DNA of 64,000 nucleotides from Acidobacteriaceae bacterium (GCA_025360645.1 JANYBT010000101.1:1-64000); one strand, 5' to 3'. Shown: positions 53,158 through 62,850, counted from the first letter of the stretch. Numbers and translations: made by a program. Notes: generated by a model from the sequence alone, not told the origin.

Positions 53158-54399
53158 TCACTCATACCGCAGGGCCTCAATCGGATCCAGATTGGCTGCA
53201 CGCATGGCTGGGAACATGCCGCTGACTACGCCGACCACTGCGAGGATTGAGGTCGCAATCAGCAGAGTCTTGGGCGCGACCAGCAGGCGGATGTCTCCGG
53301 CCTCGGCGTGGCTTGCCATCGCGCTGTACAGGGTCAGCGAACCAACCGAGAATGACACCAGGTAGGAGAGCAGGACGCCGAGAATTCCGCCCACTGCGGT
53401 GATCACCAGCGCTTCGGCGAGGAACTGGAACATGATGTCTTTCTTCCGCGCCCCCAGGGCCTTCTCGACGCCAATTTCGCGGGTGCGCTGGGTTACCGAC
53501 ACCAGCATGATATTCATTAAACCCACGCCACCGATGCCCAACGTCACGGTACCAATGAACGCGAGAAGGACCTTCAGACCCAGGGAAATGATATTGAACT
53601 GATCGAGTTGCTTCTCCGCGTCGAACACAAAAATTGCTCTCAGATCGTCGGGCTTGAAGTTGTGGGCGGTTCCCAAAGCCTGGCGCACGGTTTGGGTCAG
53701 CTTGTTGTGGTCCATGCCTTCAAAATTGAGCCAGATCCCGCCCAGGTAGTGATTGTCTTGCAATGAGTCCATGGTGTTGTAGGGGATGTAAATCTGGCGG
53801 TTGATGTTGTTGTCGCCTTCCTGCATGCGTGGCGCAGCGACTCCGACTACTTGAAAATTAACTCCATTCAGGCGCACGGTCTCGCCCACCGCGTTGGCGC
53901 CGGAAAACAATTTCTCCTTGGCTTCCGACGCCAGCACGGCAGAGCGACTGTGAGTGAGATTGTCTTCGTCGTTGATGAAGCGCCCCTCCGCGAGGGTGAG
54001 GTTCCAGATATCCAGCACCGGAGGGTCAACGGCGGTGACGTCCAAATCAAAAGTGCGAGATCCACTCTGGGCGATGACGTTTTTTTCGCCCTGGCGGGAA
54101 ATGTGCTTGATCAGAGGCACTACATTGCGCAGTAGGTCGATGTCGTCATTGGTGAAGCGCACGGCGGTGCCGGCACGATTTCCGCCGGCCTGCTGCGAGG
54201 TGCGGCCGGGAAAAATGCCGACTGCCTTGGCGCCGAAGCTCTCAAAAATATTGTTGATGGCGCGGCCGAAACCGTCGCCGTAAGCCAGCAAAAGCACGAC
54301 GGTAGCGATCCCCCAGGCCATTCCCAACATGGTGAGGATGGTCTTGCGGAGGTCATGGCGCATGGCGCTAATAGCTTGTGCGAGCAGATCGCGATTCAT
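53158..54399 (-). CDS. MacB/FtsX-like ABC permease
   Basis: 413 residues. First helix preceded by MRHDLRKTILTMLGMAWGIATVVLLLA; a large periplasmic MacB domain (about 50-270); then three C-terminal helices with RTREIGVEKALGARKKDIMFQFL in the loop and LDPIEALRYE at the end. These proteins couple ATP use to mechanical work in the periplasm (efflux, lipoprotein or peptide release). It follows a related permease gene; the gap contains a duplicated 12-base block. No ATPase partner lies in the window. Confidence 0.92.
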   Translation of the reverse strand: MNRDLLAQAISAMRHDLRKTILTMLGMAWGIATVVLLLAYGDGFGRAINNIFESFGAKAVGIFPGRTSQQAGGNRAGTAVRFTNDDIDLLRNVVPLIKHISRQGEKNVIAQSGSRTFDLDVTAVDPPVLDIWNLTLAEGRFINDEDNLTHSRSAVLASEAKEKLFSGANAVGETVRLNGVNFQVVGVAAPRMQEGDNNINRQIYIPYNTMDSLQDNHYLGGIWLNFEGMDHNKLTQTVRQALGTAHNFKPDDLRAIFVFDAEKQLDQFNIISLGLKVLLAFIGTVTLGIGGVGLMNIMLVSVTQRTREIGVEKALGARKKDIMFQFLAEALVITAVGGILGVLLSYLVSFSVGSLTLYSAMASHAEAGDIRLLVAPKTLLIATSILAVVGVVSGMFPAMRAANLDPIEALRYE

Positions 54400-54402
54400 T
54401 CG

Positions 54403-54428
54403 TTATTCCTTGCGAATTATTCCTTGCG
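54403..54428. repeat. 12-nt duplication at the junction of the permease genes
   Basis: TTATTCCTTGCG occurs at 54403-54414 and 54417-54428. On the minus strand this is CGCAAGGAATAA, the last codons and stop of the upstream gene, duplicated. The second copy supplies the AAGGAAT ribosome site of the downstream gene. Confidence 0.75.
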
Positions 54429-55661
54429 CAGCGCGTCCACGGGCTGCAATCGTGCGGCCCGCCGCGCTGGATACAATCCCGCCGCCACTCCCGCAATGGT
54501 GAGAGAAATCAGGGCCAAGACCGCAGTGGAAGCCACCAGCTTGGGCGGATCAAATCCGGGCGGTGAGGGCAAACTGGAAAGCGCCGCCATCAGCCCCGCC
54601 GCTCCAGCAATGCCGATGCCACCGCTGATGAGTGTCAGGAAGGCGCCTTCCACAAAAAACTGGAACATGATGCTGGAGTTGGTCGCGCCCACCGCCTTCC
54701 GCAACCCAATCTCGCGAGTGCGGTCGGCCACTGCCACCAGCATGATGTTGATAATCCCAATGGCTCCGAGCGCCAGCGTCACCAGCCCCACGCTGCCAAG
54801 AAACATGTTCATGGCGTCAAAGATCTTGCCCACAGTTTCCGCCGTTTTAATGGTGTCCCACTCGTCGAAGGCATCCGGCGCGCGGTAATCAAAGCCGTGA
54901 TTGCGAGCAATAATCTTGTGAACTTCGAGCTTGGCGATGTCATGGCCGTCTCGGGTGAGGGGTTGATAATTGATGAACGAGATGGCATCCGTGACATCCA
55001 CCGTCAAGGGGAAATTCTGACGCATTTTCTGGTAGGGAACGAAGATGCGCAGATTCATGGTGTTGTTGTCGCCGTGACCAATGCGCTTGAGCGTCCCAGC
55101 TACTTCGTAGCGGATGCCATTGAGGAGGATGGTGCTGCCTACGGAAGGGCGCCCGGGAAACAACAGGCGCCGCGCCTCATCGCCCAGAACGATCACCGCC
55201 CGCTTCTGGTCGTCGTCTTCCTGATTGAGCCAGCGTCCTTGACTGATGGGCAAATAACGGAGCTGGTTGAAATATGCGGGCACGCCCATCAATTGCCCGC
55301 TGGAGGTGAAGTAGTCGCTGACGGCGCGCACGTCAGACCGCATGATGACGGGGGCTGCTTCCTTCACGCTCTTGCACTCCGCTTTGACGTCGGCGAAGTC
55401 TTTTTCGGTCAGATAATACTGGCGACGACTGTTGAAGCTGCCAGCGACGGCCGGAGCGCTTCCGGACCAAATAAACATCACGTTCTCGCCGAGGTCGTCG
55501 AATTGCTTGCGGTTGCCGGAACGAAAGCCCTCGCCGAGGCCGACCAGCAGCAACAGCGAGCCGACGCCCCAGGCAATTCCGAACATGGTCAGGAAGGAAC
55601 GCAACTTGTGGGCCCACAAGTTGCTCAGGGTCTGACCGAAGATTTCGAGAAGGACTCGCAC
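54417..55661 (-). CDS. MacB/FtsX-like ABC permease (paralogue)
   Basis: About 414 residues with the same plan as the next gene: RSFLTMFGIAWGVGSLLLLVGLGEGF, a large periplasmic domain, NIMLVAVADRTREIGLRKAVGATNSSIMFQFFVEGAFL and a C-terminal LQPVDALRKE. The two are clear tandem paralogues. GTG 55661 (VRVLLEIFG) is used as the start, with no clear ribosome site. The frame is open to 55817 but that part is Pro-rich and unsupported. Confidence 0.88.
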   Translation of the reverse strand: MRVLLEIFGQTLSNLWAHKLRSFLTMFGIAWGVGSLLLLVGLGEGFRSGNRKQFDDLGENVMFIWSGSAPAVAGSFNSRRQYYLTEKDFADVKAECKSVKEAAPVIMRSDVRAVSDYFTSSGQLMGVPAYFNQLRYLPISQGRWLNQEDDDQKRAVIVLGDEARRLLFPGRPSVGSTILLNGIRYEVAGTLKRIGHGDNNTMNLRIFVPYQKMRQNFPLTVDVTDAISFINYQPLTRDGHDIAKLEVHKIIARNHGFDYRAPDAFDEWDTIKTAETVGKIFDAMNMFLGSVGLVTLALGAIGIINIMLVAVADRTREIGLRKAVGATNSSIMFQFFVEGAFLTLISGGIGIAGAAGLMAALSSLPSPPGFDPPKLVASTAVLALISLTIAGVAAGLYPARRAARLQPVDALRKE

Positions 55662-55974
55662 TGGGTTAAGGATATAACGTCGGCCGGATTCGTAGGGGGC
55701 GATGCGGAAGAGGGAAGGTGCCGGGGAGGATGGGTTAACGTCGGCCCGGTTCCGAGGCGCAGGGAACGTGGGGCAGGGGGAGAACGCTCCCGCCCAAGCG
55801 AAACTTGAACGGGGCACCCTCGATGGTGAAGGTGCTCTTGAGTTAATTCCGCCGCGGGATTAAAGTCTGTGCTGGCATCAGCGCGCCTGGTTTGCAAGTC
55901 TCCAGGTGTGGGGCTGGGCCCAAACACGCCGCGAGCTTGCAAACAAATTCGCGCGTACATTTCGGGAGGCAGTG
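55662..55974. other. 313-nt divergent intergenic region
   Basis: Lies between the permease pair and the aldehyde dehydrogenase. No gene or recognised RNA seen; open frames here are antisense or Pro-rich extensions of the two genes. Confidence 0.4.
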
Positions 55975-57480
55975 ATGGCGACAACCATGTCCGGTATTCA
56001 GCTCGAAAGCAGCGTCACCAGTTTTGTAGCCAAGACCCGCAAAATGCTCATCAACGGCAAGTGGAGCGATGCGGCGTCCGGCAAAACCTTCGACACCTTC
56101 AACCCCGCCACGGGCGAGGTCCTGGCGCGGGTGGCCGAAGGCGACCGCGAAGACATTGACCGCGCGGTGAAAGCGGCGCGCGCCGCTTTCGATAGCGGTC
56201 CCTGGTCGCGCCTCACCAGTTCGGAACGCGGCCGCATGATCTGGAAACTTGCCGACTTGCTGGAGAAACACACAGAAGAGTTCGCTCAACTGGAAAGCCT
56301 GGACAACGGCAAGCCTCTGACGGTGGCGCGCGCGGCGGACGTCCCGCTCGCCGTGGATCTGTTCCGCTATATGGCGGGGTGGGCCACCAAGATCGAGGGC
56401 ACCACCATCCCGATCTCGGTTGCCTACACACCGGGCGCAAAGTATCTGGCTTACACTTTGCGTGAACCGGTCGGTGTGGTCGGTCAGATCATTCCGTGGA
56501 ACTTCCCTCTGCTGATGGCGGCCTGGAAACTGGGTCCGGCATTGGCTGCGGGTTGCACGGTGGTGATGAAGCCCGCCGAACAGACGCCGCTATCGTGCCT
56601 GCGCCTGGGCGAATTGTTTCAGGAAGCGGGATTCCCAGACGGCGTGGTGAACATCGTCCCGGGATTTGGCGAGACAGCGGGGGCTGCGCTGGCCGGCCAC
56701 CCGGATGTGGACAAGATCGCGTTCACCGGTTCGACCGAGGTGGGCAGGCTGATTCTGCAGGCCGCGGCTGGCAACTTGAAGAAGGTGTCGCTCGAACTGG
56801 GCGGCAAATCACCCAACGTCGTGCTCGGCGACGTGGATGTGGACGCGGCCATCGCAGGCGCTGCCAGCGCTATTTTCTTCAATCATGGGCAATGCTGTTG
56901 CGCCGGTTCGCGTCTCTACGTGGACAGCAAGATTTTCGATCAAGTGGTCGCGGGGGTTTCGGACCACGCCTCCAAGATCAAAATCGGCTCCGGCCTGGAG
57001 CCATCTACCGACATGGGCCCGCTGGTCTCAGCCGAGCAGATGAATCGGGTCTGCAGCTATCTGGAATCCGGATTCGCCGAAGGCGCCAAGGCCACGGTTG
57101 GCGGCTCTCGCCATGGCGACAAGGGCTACTTCGTGAAGCCCACGGTTCTGGTCAACACCCACGATAAGATGAAGGTGGTGCAGGAGGAAATCTTTGGGCC
57201 GGTGGTAACCGCGATTCCGTTCTCCGATACCGACGAACTTATCGCCAAGGCCAACGACTCCGCTTACGGCCTGGCTGCCGGCATCTGGACGCGCGACATC
57301 AAGAAAGGCCACCGCATCGCTTCGCAACTGCGAGCCGGTACGGTCTGGATCAATTGCTACAACATCTTTGACGCGGCGCTTCCCTTCGGCGGATACAAGC
57401 AGTCCGGGTGGGGCCGCGAAATGGGTCACGATGCGCTGGAGCTGTACACCGAAGTGAAGGCAGTCTGCAGCGCTCTGTAA
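55975..57480 (+). CDS. NAD(P)-dependent aldehyde dehydrogenase (ALDH1/2-like)
   Basis: 501 residues. Family motifs: INGKWSDAASGKTFDTFNPATGEVLARV, PWNFPLLMAAWKLGPALAAG, GSTEVGRLI, the catalytic glutamate in LELGGKSPNVV and the catalytic cysteine in FFNHGQCCCAGSRLYV, then EEIFGPVV and WINCYNIFDAALPFGGYKQSG. It oxidises aldehydes to carboxylates using NAD(P)+. GGGAGG lies a few bases before ATG 55975. Confidence 0.95.
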   Translation: MATTMSGIQLESSVTSFVAKTRKMLINGKWSDAASGKTFDTFNPATGEVLARVAEGDREDIDRAVKAARAAFDSGPWSRLTSSERGRMIWKLADLLEKHTEEFAQLESLDNGKPLTVARAADVPLAVDLFRYMAGWATKIEGTTIPISVAYTPGAKYLAYTLREPVGVVGQIIPWNFPLLMAAWKLGPALAAGCTVVMKPAEQTPLSCLRLGELFQEAGFPDGVVNIVPGFGETAGAALAGHPDVDKIAFTGSTEVGRLILQAAAGNLKKVSLELGGKSPNVVLGDVDVDAAIAGAASAIFFNHGQCCCAGSRLYVDSKIFDQVVAGVSDHASKIKIGSGLEPSTDMGPLVSAEQMNRVCSYLESGFAEGAKATVGGSRHGDKGYFVKPTVLVNTHDKMKVVQEEIFGPVVTAIPFSDTDELIAKANDSAYGLAAGIWTRDIKKGHRIASQLRAGTVWINCYNIFDAALPFGGYKQSGWGREMGHDALELYTEVKAVCSAL

Positions 57481-57569
57481 ACTTTCTAGCCGAAGCCGGC
57501 GGGTACGGGGCCGAGCCGTAGCCGTCGGCAAAATCTGCTCTCTCTCTCTCTCTGCGAATGAGGAGGTTG

Positions 57570-58184
57570 ATGATGAGGAAGCAATTCCAACTGGTTGCAG
57601 TCTTGATCGCCGCGCTTTTGACTTTAGCTTCGCCCGCACAGAGCCAGAACCATTGGCAATTAATTCGGGCTGAATATGGAGCGGGGAACCAGTACCGCGA
57701 TGTAACGGCCCGCGTTCAGTCGCTGGTTCGGGGTGACTCGCTGGATGTCCGCGTCAACAATGACACGATGGGCGTCGATCCCGCTCCCGGCCAGCATAAG
57801 ACGCTCCGCTTGCAGGTGCGTGGCCTGGACGGTGACATCCGGCAGCTCAATTTTTCCGAAGGCGAGACGGCGCGGGTGCAGGTGATGAGAGGCGGGGGAT
57901 ACGGCGCAGGCCTCCAGATCACCCATGCGGAGTATGGCGCCGGGTCCAAGACCCGCGATGTCACTTCAGTCCTGGCCGCCATGATTCAAGGCAACAGTTT
58001 GAGGGTTCGCGTCACCAACGATGCCATGGGCGGAGATCCAGCCGATGAGCACCACAAAGTGCTTAACGTTTCTTACGTTTATAACGGTAGGCCGGGGCAA
58101 GTTTCGGTCAACGAAGGTGATTCCCTGAATCTGCCGGTCAACCCGCAGGGAGAGCGCCGAACTCCAGGACACTTAGCATTCTAA
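57570..58184 (+). CDS. Secreted two-repeat DUF3395-like protein (3' end altered)
   Basis: 204 residues with a signal peptide (LVAVLIAALLTLASPAQS). Two copies of a roughly 70-residue unit follow: IRAEYGAGNQYRDVTARVQSL ... RVNNDTMGVDPAP and ITHAEYGAGSKTRDVTSVLAAM ... RVTNDAMGGDPAD. This resembles the DUF3395-type domain. After the second unit the frame ends at TAA 58182-58184, while the start of a third unit continues in another frame. An AGGAGG site lies just before ATG 57570/57573. A (CT)n run precedes it at about 57538-57553. Confidence 0.75.
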   Translation: MMRKQFQLVAVLIAALLTLASPAQSQNHWQLIRAEYGAGNQYRDVTARVQSLVRGDSLDVRVNNDTMGVDPAPGQHKTLRLQVRGLDGDIRQLNFSEGETARVQVMRGGGYGAGLQITHAEYGAGSKTRDVTSVLAAMIQGNSLRVRVTNDAMGGDPADEHHKVLNVSYVYNGRPGQVSVNEGDSLNLPVNPQGERRTPGHLAF

Positions 58185-58260
58185 GCGCAGAATACGGTGC
58201 CGGGTCTGGAGTGTGGACTGTCACCTCTCGCTTGAACTCCCAGACGACGAGTACTGACGA
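58160..58260 (+). pseudogene. Truncated third repeat of the DUF3395-like gene
   Basis: In a frame shifted from the preceding gene, ILSAEYGAGSGVWTVTSRLN matches the first 20 residues of the repeat. It then stops matching and runs straight into the 3' end of the tRNA gene. A frameshift near 58150-58180 and loss of the rest of the unit explain this. Confidence 0.6.
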
Positions 58261-58337
58261 TGGAGGCCCCGGGCGGAGTCGAACCGCCGACCTACGGTTT
58301 AGGAAACCGACGCTCTATCCATCTGAGCTACGGGGCC
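58261..58337 (-). tRNA. tRNA-Arg(CCT)
   Basis: Reading the minus strand from 58337: acceptor GGCCCCG pairs with CGGGGCC, D-arm GCTCAGATGGATAGAGC, anticodon loop TTCCTAA with anticodon CCT in a TCGGT/ACCGT stem, T-arm GGCGGTTCGACTCCGCC, and encoded CCA. It decodes AGG. Discriminator base is T. Confidence 0.93.
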
Positions 58338-58885
58338 TCTGCTCATAATTTAGCAGACCAGAGGACCCTCCAAACTGTCTGGTGGGTCGGCGACGAGGCG
58401 GTTTTTTCACATTGCGCATGCTGGGCTCACTCCTGCCAGCTCACTCCTACCCGTTTGAGCCCCTCGATGGCACCATCGGGCCATTTCGAGTCCGTACCCT
58501 TCCGGCTAGTATTGCGTTGAACAGTTTCTCGGGGGAGGGCTGTTCGACAAGCGTCCCAGGACTTACCGGTCCGGGACGCTTTTGTTTTGCCCTGTAAGAT
58601 TGGGCGCCGGGCTGGTGGCTGGGCCCCAATGCCGAAACGATTTCTTCGAATTTTTATTTTCTAATGAGTGGGACGCCATGGAGGCGCTCCGTAACTCTGG
58701 CAACGCTTAGCTCCGCTCGTTGCCCCGCTGGCTGGATTCCTCGCGTCACCTCACAGGCACGTTTTCTTGAACTGAAAATCATCCATCGTCCCGCGGCGCG
58801 CATCTACCTCGGTAACACGACAGTAGATCGACAATTTTAGGCGGGACTTCTGCTAGAATGAGGCTACCTACAAAGAGGGGGTCTA
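58338..58885. other. 548-nt gap with an orphan terminator
   Basis: No protein gene recognised. The only clear element is the terminator at 58549-58588, and an RNA ending there is possible. The rest shows no pattern. Confidence 0.4.
58549..58588 (+). terminator. Intrinsic terminator without an obvious gene
   Basis: AAGCGTCCC (58549-58557) pairs with GGGACGCTT (58573-58581), followed by TTTGTTTTGC on the plus strand. No plus-strand gene ends nearby. Confidence 0.7.
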
Positions 58886-59143
58886 ATGACCAACGTTACC
58901 GATCTAATCAGTGAGTTAGAAAGACAACGCGTCGCCAGTTTGCAGGTGGTCAAACATCTGGAAGCTGCGATCGAGGCGTTGCGCGGTCTCAACAGCACAG
59001 AGAGCAAGAGTATCAAAACGCCATCTCCGAGTGCCGGAGCCAAACCAAAACGGCATATGTCGGTGGCGGCGCGCAAGCGGATCGCGGCAGCCCAGAGAAT
59101 GCGTTGGGCGAAGTGGAAAGCTGAGCACAAGAAAACCGCTTAG
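58886..59143 (+). CDS. Small basic protein, unknown (acidobacterial type)
   Basis: 85 residues. The N-terminal half is a coiled-coil-like helix (TDLISELERQRVASLQVVKHLEAAIEAL). After a Ser/Thr linker comes a basic C-terminal motif RHMSVAARKRIAAAQRMRWAK. This ending, MSxAARxRIxxAQxxRWAK, recurs in small acidobacterial proteins of unknown role and may bind nucleic acid. AGAGGGGG precedes the ATG and a terminator follows. Confidence 0.75.
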   Translation: MTNVTDLISELERQRVASLQVVKHLEAAIEALRGLNSTESKSIKTPSPSAGAKPKRHMSVAARKRIAAAQRMRWAKWKAEHKKTA

Positions 59144-59165
59144 CTCTTCGGTCTGTACTACAACC

Positions 59166-59226
59166 AACCGCCCTCCACAGGTTGTTTCCCTTGTAACTCA
59201 CCTCCTGTGCGGGCGGTTTTCTATTT
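59166..59226 (+). terminator. Intrinsic terminator after the small basic protein gene
   Basis: AACCGCCC (59166-59173) pairs with GGGCGGTT (59211-59218), with an inner CACAGG/CCTGTG stem, then TTCTATTT. Confidence 0.75.
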
Positions 59227-59332
59227 CCAGTGGCGACTCCGCCGTTCCGCCAGCAAGAAACTGCCGCCTGTAATCGTGGTCGATGGAATTGCCGCTATCG
59301 CCACGAAGAATCCTCTCCCCGGTCTGATAAAC

Positions 59333-60511
59333 CTAGGTCAACCGTTCAAAAATTCCCGCCGCTCCCATCCCGCCGCCCACGCACATTGTCACCAGGCCAT
59401 ACCGCGCCTTGCGCCGCTGCAACTCGCGAATCACCGTCGCGGTCAGCTTCGCGCCGGTGCATCCCAGCGGGTGTCCCAAGGCGATCGCCCCGCCATTGGG
59501 GTTCACTTTCGCCGGGTCGATGCCCAACTCGCGAATCACCGCCAGAGACTGCGACGCGAAAGCTTCGTTGAGTTCGACGACATCGATATCCGATAGATTC
59601 AGGCCCGCCAGCTTTAGTGCTTTCGGAATCGCAAACACCGGCCCCAATCCCATTTCTTCCGGACTGCAACCGGCGGTCGCGAATGCCACATACCTGGCTA
59701 ACGGTTGCAGGCCCAGGCTTTTGGCGCGCTCGGCTGACATCACAACCGCCGCCGCGGCGCCGTCCGACATCTGTGACGAGTTGCCTGCGGTGGTCACGCC
59801 TTTCACATGAAACGCCGGCTTCAACGACGCCAGAGCCTCCAGCGACGTGTCCGCCCGAGGCCCTTCATCAACCCTAAACACGATCTCCATCCGCTTGGGC
59901 TTGGAACCGTTAGGTGTAGTGAAGCTGACCGGTACTGGCACAGTCTCGTCTTCAAACCTGCCTGCCTGAATCGCCGCCAGTGCCTTTTGATGGCTGTGCA
60001 AAGAGAAGGCATCGCACTCGGCCCGCGTGATTCCATACTTGGCAGCCACGCGCTCCGCCGTCAGACCCATGGTCAGATACGAGCCGGGAGAATTTTCCAC
60101 CAGCCAGGGATTGGGGGAGATCTTGTGGCCGCCCATGGGGATCATCGACATCGATTCCGTTCCACCCGCGACAATCACTTCGGCGCCGCCGGATGCAATG
60201 CGCTCGGCGGCCATGGCGATCGCCTGCAAGCCAGACGAACAAAAGCGGTTGATGGTAATGGCGGAAACCTGCACCGGCAGACCCGCCCGCAGCGAGGCAA
60301 TTCGCGCCACGTTCATGCCTTGCTCGGCTTCAGGCATGGCGCAGCCCAAGATGACGTCGTCGATCTCGAGCGGATCGAGCTGAGGCACGCGCTCCAGCGC
60401 CCCGCGGATAGCGACCGCCGCCAGCCCATCCGGACGAGTGCTAGCCAATGTCCCTTTGAAGGCCCGCCCGACCGCGGTCCGGACCGAAGAAACCACTACC
60501 ACTTCGCGCAT
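59333..60511 (-). CDS. Thiolase / acetyl-CoA acetyltransferase
   Basis: 392 residues: catalytic cysteine C91 in [44 protein letters not shown] with the active-site His, and the second cysteine in [15 protein letters not shown]. Acts in fatty-acid beta-oxidation or acetoacetyl-CoA formation. No fad or pha genes are adjacent. Length and motifs are normal. Confidence 0.95.
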   Translation of the reverse strand: MREVVVVSSVRTAVGRAFKGTLASTRPDGLAAVAIRGALERVPQLDPLEIDDVILGCAMPEAEQGMNVARIASLRAGLPVQVSAITINRFCSSGLQAIAMAAERIASGGAEVIVAGGTESMSMIPMGGHKISPNPWLVENSPGSYLTMGLTAERVAAKYGITRAECDAFSLHSHQKALAAIQAGRFEDETVPVPVSFTTPNGSKPKRMEIVFRVDEGPRADTSLEALASLKPAFHVKGVTTAGNSSQMSDGAAAAVVMSAERAKSLGLQPLARYVAFATAGCSPEEMGLGPVFAIPKALKLAGLNLSDIDVVELNEAFASQSLAVIRELGIDPAKVNPNGGAIALGHPLGCTGAKLTATVIRELQRRKARYGLVTMCVGGGMGAAGIFERLT

Positions 60512-60686
60512 AGTATGACTCCTGTGCTCTTAAAAAGGCGTTGCCAGCATTGCCAGCGGCTCTCGCGAGCTTCTATCCCTACTGTTATTGTTTAACGTTC
60601 GCGGGCCGAATGTCCACCGCCTGTTTTACTTGCTCATGACAAATCTTTACCCCTGCCCGCCCACCTGCGTGTCAAACTAGAGAGCA

Positions 60687-61391
60687 ATGGATCGCATTCT
60701 GGTGGTAGACGACGACGTCGAACTGTGCAACCTGGTCACCGAATACTTGGCGGGCGAAGGCTTTCAGGTGGAATGTGTGCACGACGGCGAGGCCGGCTTC
60801 AAGCGGGCCACCCAGAACGAGCACATTATGGTGGTGCTCGACGTCATGCTTCCGCGCATGAACGGCTTTGACGTGCTGCGCCGGATCCGCAGCGTGTCCA
60901 AGATTCCGGTGTTGTTGTTAACCGCGCGCGGCGAAGACGTGGATCGCATTGTTGGACTGGAGATCGGCGCGGATGATTATCTGGCCAAGCCCTTCAATCC
61001 CCGCGAGTTGGTGGCCCGGATCCGCGCCGTTCTGCGGCGAACTCAGGGCGAAGCCACCCCCGCGGTCGCCGAGGCCCTGCACGTGGGCGACGTCGAGCTC
61101 GACCCTGCGACGCGCAACGTGCGCTGCGCCGGCAAACCAGTGGACCTGACCTCGGTAGAGTTCAATCTGCTGGAAGTCTTGCTCCGCGAAGCCGGACGCG
61201 TAGTCCCGCGCGAGCGTTTGGTCAACGCCGTATTGAGCCGCAAATTTATGCCCTTTGATCGCAGCATTGATATGCACGTCAGCAAGGTGCGCAAAAAGCT
61301 CGGCGACAGCGAAGAGGGCGGCGAACATATCAAGACCATTCGCGGGGTGGGCTACCTGTTCTCCCGTCCCCAGGAAAAGGGCGTGAAGTGA
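60687..61391 (+). CDS. OmpR-family response regulator
   Basis: 234 residues: a receiver domain with VVDDDVE, phospho-acceptor D52 in VVLDVMLPRMNGF, LLTARGEDVDRIVGLEIGADDYLAKPFNP, then a winged helix with FNLLEVLLREAGRVVPRERLVNAVLSR and HIKTIRGVGYLF. The layout is like CpxR. The stop overlaps the sensor-kinase start (GTGA), so the two are coupled. Confidence 0.95.
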   Translation: MDRILVVDDDVELCNLVTEYLAGEGFQVECVHDGEAGFKRATQNEHIMVVLDVMLPRMNGFDVLRRIRSVSKIPVLLLTARGEDVDRIVGLEIGADDYLAKPFNPRELVARIRAVLRRTQGEATPAVAEALHVGDVELDPATRNVRCAGKPVDLTSVEFNLLEVLLREAGRVVPRERLVNAVLSRKFMPFDRSIDMHVSKVRKKLGDSEEGGEHIKTIRGVGYLFSRPQEKGVK

Positions 61392-62764
61392 AGAGCCTTT
61401 TCCTCAGGATCTTCGTTTCGTTCGGGCTTGCCCACGCGCTTTTTCTGGTGTTGGCCATACTTGTCACCTATGCCGGGCGACCTGCGCGCGACAGTTCGGC
61501 AAGCCCTGAATTTTTACGCTCCACCGTTTTGCCGGAAGCCATCGAGGTTTTCAAGACTCGCGGACCGAAGGACGCGGCCGAGTATCTGGATAACGTAGCG
61601 ACGCCACGCCACCTGCGTATTTTCCTATTCGATGCTGACGGAAACGAAGTTACCGGACGGCCGGTGCCGCCTTGGGCCGCGCAGATGTTTCGCACCGGCG
61701 CTCCCCACATCCACAATTGGATGGATCGCTTCATGCCCCCGCGCTCGATCAAGATTGCCGACCAGGCGAGTGGCGGCGGGATGGGACTGTTAGTGCAATA
61801 TCCCGGAGAGAACCGCGTGCTGGGAGGACCTCACGGCCCTCCTGGGCTCGGGCTCGCCATCGCTGTTCTATCCTCCGGCTTGGTGTCGTTTCTGCTGGCC
61901 TACTATCTGACCAAACCGATCGTGCGCCTGCGTTCCGCGACCCATCGCCTGTCGGCGGGCGATTTGACCGCCCGCGCCGGCATCGGCTCAAACCGCGGTG
62001 GCGATGAGATCGCCGAACTGGTGCGCGACTTCGACACCATGGCCGGACGTCTGGAGAGTCTGGTCAACGCCCAATCCCGCTTACTCAAAGACATTTCCCA
62101 CGAGTTGCGCTCTCCTCTGGCGCGCCTTAGTGTGGCCCTGGGATTGATTCGGCAGCGCACCGGCCCCGAGGTACAGACGTCCCTCGACCGCATTGAACTG
62201 GAGAGCACTCGCCTCAACGATCTCATCGGACGGCTGTTGACCTTGTCGCGCTTGGAAGGCAGTGCGGACGCTCCCGCTCGAGTGACCGTGAAGCTGGGGG
62301 ATCTGGTGTGCGAAGTTGCCCGCGATGCCGAATTCGAAGCCCAGTCCCGAGGCTGCGAGGTACGCTGCGAGGTGGCGGAAGATTCCACGGTACAGGGCGA
62401 TCCGGCGCTTCTTCGCAGCGCTGTGGAGAACGTAGTGCGCAATGCCATCCGCTACACCGGAGATGGTAGCGTGGTGCGAGTTACGGTAGCGCGCGGCGCT
62501 GGAGACCAAGCCGTGATTCGCGTGCTCGACAGCGGACCCGGTGTTCCAGCCAGCGAATTGGAAAATATCTTTCGCCCCTTCCACCGCCTGGATGACGCCC
62601 GCAACCGCGAAACCGGAGGCGTAGGTCTGGGACTCTCCATTACGGATCGCGCTATCCGGCTGCACGGCGGCACGGTGACTGCATCCAATCTTACTGATGG
62701 TGGACTTGCAGTCGAAATCCGGCTCCCACAGGCCTCGGGGTTTGCTCTTCCCGTGCATTCCTGA
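61388..62764 (+). CDS. Sensor histidine kinase (CpxA-like)
   Basis: 458 residues. Two transmembrane helices (IFVSFGLAHALFLVLAILVTY and GLAIAVLSSGLVSFLLAYYLT) flank a periplasmic sensor of about 130 residues. A HAMP domain is followed by the H-box KDISHELRSPLARL (His at about 238), N-box NVVRNAIRYTG, G1 DSGPGVP and G2 GGVGLGLSI. Starts at GTG 61388, overlapping the regulator stop. The signal is unknown. Confidence 0.93.
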   Translation: MKSLFLRIFVSFGLAHALFLVLAILVTYAGRPARDSSASPEFLRSTVLPEAIEVFKTRGPKDAAEYLDNVATPRHLRIFLFDADGNEVTGRPVPPWAAQMFRTGAPHIHNWMDRFMPPRSIKIADQASGGGMGLLVQYPGENRVLGGPHGPPGLGLAIAVLSSGLVSFLLAYYLTKPIVRLRSATHRLSAGDLTARAGIGSNRGGDEIAELVRDFDTMAGRLESLVNAQSRLLKDISHELRSPLARLSVALGLIRQRTGPEVQTSLDRIELESTRLNDLIGRLLTLSRLEGSADAPARVTVKLGDLVCEVARDAEFEAQSRGCEVRCEVAEDSTVQGDPALLRSAVENVVRNAIRYTGDGSVVRVTVARGAGDQAVIRVLDSGPGVPASELENIFRPFHRLDDARNRETGGVGLGLSITDRAIRLHGGTVTASNLTDGGLAVEIRLPQASGFALPVHS

Positions 62765-62850
62765 TACACAAATAGATTCAGCCTTAACCTCTATGCGGCC
62801 CCCGTAGAACCTCGGACGGCACGCGTTGACACAAATCCGGAGAGAGAATT

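Noticed and set aside
57538-57553. (CT)n run as a regulatory microsatellite
   Set aside because: It lies ahead of the ribosome site, not in the frame, and is too short to judge; no phase-variation logic can be shown.
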